Below are positions 5,068-8,226 of a DNA stretch of 8,226 bases, piece after piece (the first letter of the stretch is position 1; each line of letters begins with the position of its first letter). Below the pieces are notes generated by a model. That model saw only the letters and a list, made by a program, of their open reading frames with translations, searched no databases and was not told the DNA's origin. The position numbers and the translations under genes are program-made. This DNA is from JAOUEA01 sp040511595 (GTDB lineage Bacteria > Actinomycetota > UBA4738 > HRBIN12). The DNA is taken from contig JBEVGU010000217.1 of NCBI GenBank assembly GCA_040511595.1, positions 1 to 8,226 on the forward strand. Direction: 5' to 3'.

Positions 5068-5703
5068 GTGTTCACGGATCGCGTCGATGCCGGACGCCGG
5101 CTGGGTGAGGCGTTGCGAGGCACGGTGGAACCGCCGGTCGTGGTGCTCGGGGTCGCCAGGGGTGGGGTGGTGGTCGCCGCCGAGGTGGCCCCAGCGCTCG
5201 ACGCCCCCCTCGACGTCGTGATCCCGAGGAAGCTCGGCGCCCCCGGCAACCCGGAACTCGGCATCGGGGCGGTCGCGCCGGGCGTGCGCGTCGTCGATCG
5301 CGCCAGCCTCGCCGCGCTCGGCATCTCCGCCGAGTATGTCGAGGCCGAGGCCCGCCGCCAGGAAGCCGAGATCGAACGCAGGACCGCCGCGTACCATGAG
5401 GGGAAGCCGCCCGCCGACCTGCACGGGGTCACCGCCATCGTCGTCGACGACGGCGTGGCCACGGGAGTCACGGCACTCGCGGCACTCAGATGGGCGCGAG
5501 CTCAGGGCGCGGCGCAAGTGATCTTCGCGGCGCCCGTCGGGCCGAAGGGCATCGAGCGCCGGCTCGGCCCCGACTGCAACCGCTGCGTCGTGCTGCTCAC
5601 GCCGGGCGATCTCCGTGCCGTGGGTCAGTGGTACGAGCGCTTCGACCAGACGACCGACGCGCAGGTGCGCGACGCGCTCCGCGGACCCCGGGGACAAGGG
5701 TGA
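5068..5703 (+). CDS. Phosphoribosyltransferase-domain protein
   Basis: 211 residues with a type I PRTase fold. The family opening is MFTDRVDAGRRLGEAL. VVVLGVARGGVVVAAEVA (24-41) matches the strand-loop holding the substrate, and DVVIPRKLGAPGNPELGIGA (49-68) is the characteristic segment of this subgroup. AIVVDDGVATG (123-133) is the PRPP-binding loop with two adjacent Asp residues. It ends with VGQWYERFDQTTDAQV, also conserved in the subgroup. From family knowledge it binds PRPP or a phosphoribosyl product in the cytosol, but the base or acceptor is not known. Related proteins in mycobacteria belong to the dormancy (DosR) regulon. Its GTG start is probably leaderless. The stop overlaps the next gene as GTGA, suggesting coupled translation with a small membrane protein. 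Confidence 0.88.
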   Translation: MFTDRVDAGRRLGEALRGTVEPPVVVLGVARGGVVVAAEVAPALDAPLDVVIPRKLGAPGNPELGIGAVAPGVRVVDRASLAALGISAEYVEAEARRQEAEIERRTAAYHEGKPPADLHGVTAIVVDDGVATGVTALAALRWARAQGAAQVIFAAPVGPKGIERRLGPDCNRCVVLLTPGDLRAVGQWYERFDQTTDAQVRDALRGPRGQG

Positions 5704-6017
5704 GGGCCGTCGAGATCGCGGCGGCGGTGATCTTCGCCGCGCTCGGCGTGCGATCGCTGGTGCATTGGGCGCGCGCTCCGTACGAAAGCACGCGCACCTC
5801 CGATCTCGTGCTCTACGCGCTCTTCGTCACCGGCCGAGTCGGTCTGTGGGTGGTGCTGGCGGTGGCCTTCACTCTCTACGCGCTCACCGACACCCAGGGC
5901 CGCGCCTTCACGGACGATGCTCGGGAGTACCAGTGGCTCTACCTGGTGTTCCTCGCGCTCGGGGCGCTGCAGCTGGTGACGGCCTATTTCCTGGGACAAC
6001 GCGCGAAGGGCCGGTGA
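5700..6017 (+). CDS. Small three-helix membrane protein of unknown function
   Basis: 105 residues starting at GTG 5700, which overlaps the phosphoribosyltransferase stop (GTGA). A weak GGGGA lies five bases upstream. Three hydrophobic segments are visible: about 5-24 (EIAAAVIFAALGVRSLVHWA), 36-62 (LVLYALFVTGRVGLWVVLAV and on) and 79-99 (WLYLVFLALGALQLVTAYFL). Arg and Lys residues cluster between helices 1 and 2 and at the C-terminus. An acidic loop (DTQGRAFTDDAREYQ) joins helices 2 and 3. I do not recognise the family. The tight coupling suggests it works with, or is expressed with, the preceding enzyme. It converges on the copper ATPase with only 24 bases between the stops. Confidence 0.75.
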   Translation: MRAVEIAAAVIFAALGVRSLVHWARAPYESTRTSDLVLYALFVTGRVGLWVVLAVAFTLYALTDTQGRAFTDDAREYQWLYLVFLALGALQLVTAYFLGQRAKGR

Positions 6018-6041
6018 GCGAAGGCGCGATGAGCTTCAGTC

Positions 6042-8153
6042 TCACGTCGGAACGGGGGCGGCTTCACGACGCGCGCGCTGACTGCCTGGGCGGATCGGCG
6101 CGATCGTGTCGGGGTCCAGGTCCACGCGGCGCAACAGCTGGGCGTTGGCCGCCACCACGATCGTGGACAGGCTCATGAGCGCGGCCGCGACGGCGGGGGG
6201 TAGCACGATCCCCGCCCACGCGAAAGCGCCGGCGGCGAGCGGGATCGCGATCACGTTGTATCCGGTGGCCCACGCGAGGTTCTGCTGCATCTTCCGGTAG
6301 CTCGCCTCGGACAGCCGCCGCACGGAGAGCACCCCCCTCGGATCGTCGCTCACGAGCACGACCCCGGCGGATTCGATCGCCACGTCGGTGCCCGCGCCGA
6401 TCGCGATGCCCACGTCGGCTCGGGCGAGGGCCGGGGCGTCGTTCACGCCGTCACCCACCATCGCCACGCGCAGCCCTCGGCCTTGCAGCTCGGCGACCTT
6501 CGAGTCCTTCTGCTCGGGCAGCACCTCGGCCATGACCTCGTCGACGCCCAGCTCGTCCGCGACCGCGTCGGCCACCGGTTGTGCATCGCCGGTGACCATC
6601 ACCACGCGCACGCCCTCGTCGTGCAGCCCGTCGACCGCGGCACGAGACTGCGGTCGGACGAGGTCCTCGAGGGCGATCGCCCCCGCCACGCCGCGGTCGA
6701 TGACCGACAGCACCGTGGCCCCGCGCGATCGCCACTCGGCGACGCGGCGTTCGAGCACTTCTGGGAGGGTGAGATCGCGTTCCCGAAGCAGCGCCGGCCC
6801 CCCGACGGCGACGGGTCGACCGCCGACCTGGGCCTCGACGCCGCGCCCCGCGATCGACCGGAACGCCGACGCCCGTGGCACGTCGCCACGATCGGTGCCG
6901 GCCGCGACGATCGCGCGGGCGAGCGGATGTTCGCTCTCGGCCTCGACGGCTGCGGCTAGGCGAAGCACCGCGTCGGTGTCGCCGTCGACGGCCGCCACGT
7001 CGTGCATGGCCGGTGCGCCCTCGGTCAGGGTGCCGGTCTTGTCGAACAGCACCGCGTCGACCGTGCGCATGCGCTCGAGCGCGAGCCGGTCTTTCACGAG
7101 GATGCCTTGGCGGGCGGACATCGCGGTCGACAGGGCGATGACGAGCGGGATCGCGAGGCCGAGGGCGTGCGGGCAGGCGATCACGAGCACGGACACGGTG
7201 CGTTCCAGCGCTTCCCCCGTGTCGCCGATCGCCCACCACGCGACGAACGTGACGGCTCCTGCGGTGAGCGCCGCGTAGAACAGCAAGGCGGCCGCGCGGT
7301 CGGCCAGCGCCTGCGCTTTGGATCGTGAGGATTGCGCGTCGGCCACGAGGCGCCGGATGCCGGCAAGCGCCGTATCGTCGCCGACAGCCTCGACCCGGAG
7401 CCGGACGGACGAGTCCGTCGCGACCGTGCCGGCGACGACGCGATCGCCGGCCGCACGCTGCACCGGGCGCGACTCGCCCGAGATCATCGCCTCGTCGAAG
7501 GCCGCCTCGCCCGAGGCGATCGTGCCGTCGGCCGGCACCCGCCCGCCCGGACGCACGAGTACGAAGTCGCCCGGGCGCAGGTCGGTGATGGCCACCTCCG
7601 TGGTGCCCGCACCCTCGACGCGCTCGGCCATGTCGGGCAGCAGCGCGGCGAGTGCGTCGAGGGCGCTCGACGCCTGTCCGATCGCTTTCATCTCCTGCCA
7701 ATGCCCGAGCAGCATCACGTCGATCAGCAGTGCCAGTTCCCACCAGAAGTCGAGGTCGAGCAGGTCGGCCTCGCTCGCGAGGCTCGAGCCGAACGCAACG
7801 GTGATCGCGAGCGAGATCAGCAGCATCATGCCGGGCTCGCGGTGGCGAAGCTCGCTCCAGCCGCCTCTGAGGAATGGCGATCCGCCGTAGAGGAAGACCG
7901 CGGTCCCGAACACGAGCGGGATCCAGCGATCGCCGGGCACGTTCGGCGCCGTGAAGCCCAGCAGGTCCTGCAGCATCTCCGACCAGATCAGGACCGGAAC
8001 GCTCAGGAGCAGGCTCAGCCAGAACCGCTCGCGGAACATCGCCACGCCGTGCCCCGCGTGCGCGTCGTGCCCGCCGCGGTGTTTGCCGGCGCCGTGCGCG
8101 GCGTGCCCGCCGGAACCGGGGCCGTGTCCGCCGTGCGTGTCGTGGGTCTGCAT
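6042..8153 (-). CDS. copB: P1B-type copper/silver-transporting ATPase (CopB-like, CPH motif)
   Basis: 703 residues. It should use ATP to pump copper or silver ions out across the cytoplasmic membrane. The N-terminus is a flexible His/Gly-rich tail (nine His within residues 4-35) instead of a CXXC metal-binding domain. Eight membrane segments are visible, near 44-67, 77-97, 109-127, 136-157, 290-310, 321-342, 632-653 and 654-674. Catalytic motifs are SGES (225-228, actuator), CPH (327-329, transport site), DKTGT (371-375, phosphorylated Asp371), SEHP (407-410, P1B nucleotide-binding domain), TGD (521-523) and GDGVNDAP (568-575). CPH with GYN (631-633) and MSLST (660-664) places it in subgroup P1B-3, whose known members move Cu2+, Cu+ or Ag+. 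Cys327 is the only cysteine. It starts at ATG 8153 with GGAGAG 11 bases upstream, 18 bases after the preceding gene, so it is probably second in an operon. Confidence 0.94.
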   Translation of the reverse strand: MQTHDTHGGHGPGSGGHAAHGAGKHRGGHDAHAGHGVAMFRERFWLSLLLSVPVLIWSEMLQDLLGFTAPNVPGDRWIPLVFGTAVFLYGGSPFLRGGWSELRHREPGMMLLISLAITVAFGSSLASEADLLDLDFWWELALLIDVMLLGHWQEMKAIGQASSALDALAALLPDMAERVEGAGTTEVAITDLRPGDFVLVRPGGRVPADGTIASGEAAFDEAMISGESRPVQRAAGDRVVAGTVATDSSVRLRVEAVGDDTALAGIRRLVADAQSSRSKAQALADRAAALLFYAALTAGAVTFVAWWAIGDTGEALERTVSVLVIACPHALGLAIPLVIALSTAMSARQGILVKDRLALERMRTVDAVLFDKTGTLTEGAPAMHDVAAVDGDTDAVLRLAAAVEAESEHPLARAIVAAGTDRGDVPRASAFRSIAGRGVEAQVGGRPVAVGGPALLRERDLTLPEVLERRVAEWRSRGATVLSVIDRGVAGAIALEDLVRPQSRAAVDGLHDEGVRVVMVTGDAQPVADAVADELGVDEVMAEVLPEQKDSKVAELQGRGLRVAMVGDGVNDAPALARADVGIAIGAGTDVAIESAGVVLVSDDPRGVLSVRRLSEASYRKMQQNLAWATGYNVIAIPLAAGAFAWAGIVLPPAVAAALMSLSTIVVAANAQLLRRVDLDPDTIAPIRPGSQRARREAAPVPT

Positions 8154-8171
8154 CTGGGCGAGCGCTCTCCG

Positions 8172-8226
8172 TCAGCCGACGGCCTTGATGATCTCCTCGC
8201 TGAGCTGCGTGAACTGCTGCAGATGA
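8172..8226 (-). CDS. C-terminal 17 residues of an unidentified gene upstream of copB
   Basis: The minus-strand frame enters from the right edge and ends at TGA (8174-8172), encoding HLQQFTQLSEEIIKAVG, a short amphipathic helix. The copB Shine-Dalgarno sequence lies in the 18 bases between the two genes, so they are probably co-transcribed. A copper sensor or chaperone would be expected by context, but the fragment is too short to identify. Confidence 0.5.
   Translation of the reverse strand, partial: HLQQFTQLSEEIIKAVG

Noticed and set aside
6388..7890. Plus-strand frames of 100-296 codons opposite the copper ATPase
   Set aside because: All are antisense shadows of an ATPase with every catalytic motif intact. 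Their composition is dominated by Ser, Arg, Ala and Pro.
1..8226. Search for CRISPR arrays, insertion sequences, toxin-antitoxin pairs, phage genes and attachment repeats, including next to the tRNA
   Set aside because: No spaced direct repeats, transposase or integrase motifs, or duplicated tRNA end were seen. The window reads as ordinary chromosomal housekeeping DNA.

Overview
The window is high-GC DNA with densely packed genes, many GTG starts, TANNNT-type -10 elements and several apparently leaderless genes. It also carries a cofactor F420 biosynthesis gene (cofC/fbiD). Together these suggest a chromosomal segment of an actinobacterium (Actinomycetota), possibly an uncultured one. I see no insertion sequence, phage gene, CRISPR array, integrase or attachment site. 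From memory of other actinobacterial genomes, the linkage of HU, CofC, PlsC and Ddl looks like ancestral housekeeping context rather than an island.

Left part (1-760): the tail of an unrecognised plus-strand gene meets a minus-strand tRNA-Gln(CTG) with an encoded CCA. A 168-bp intergenic stretch with small inverted repeats and a promoter follows. It leads into a plus-strand HU nucleoid protein gene, which ends at a GC-rich hairpin.

Centre (759-4712): a minus-strand pair made of cofC and a degenerate cold-shock-domain protein is divergent from a plus-strand run of plsC, a gamma-family PLP enzyme and ddl. The cofC/plsC divergent region has mirrored TAGGCT -10 hexamers. The same hexamer recurs exactly 7 bases before the PLP-enzyme ATG, where it overlaps the plsC stop codon. 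PLP enzyme and ddl overlap by four bases (GTGA). PlsC makes phosphatidic acid for membranes, Ddl makes D-Ala-D-Ala for peptidoglycan, CofC activates a phospho(enol)pyruvate- or phospholactate-type precursor for F420, and the PLP enzyme probably handles sulfur amino acids. The group therefore mixes cell-envelope and cofactor metabolism.

Right part (4754-8226): a minus-strand stand-alone Lrp/AsnC ligand-binding (RAM) domain is divergent from a plus-strand PRPP-binding phosphoribosyltransferase. The latter overlaps a small three-helix membrane protein gene. Converging on these from the right is a minus-strand P1B-3-type copper/silver ATPase (CopB-like) with a His-rich N-terminus. It lies 18 bases downstream of an unidentified gene that runs off the right edge.

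No gene-free stretch exceeds 300 bases. Nothing here is clearly a novel defence or mobile system. The most notable points are the cold-shock-like protein lacking its RNA-binding residues, the repeated TAGGCT-N7-start arrangement, and the PLP enzyme sitting between plsC and ddl.
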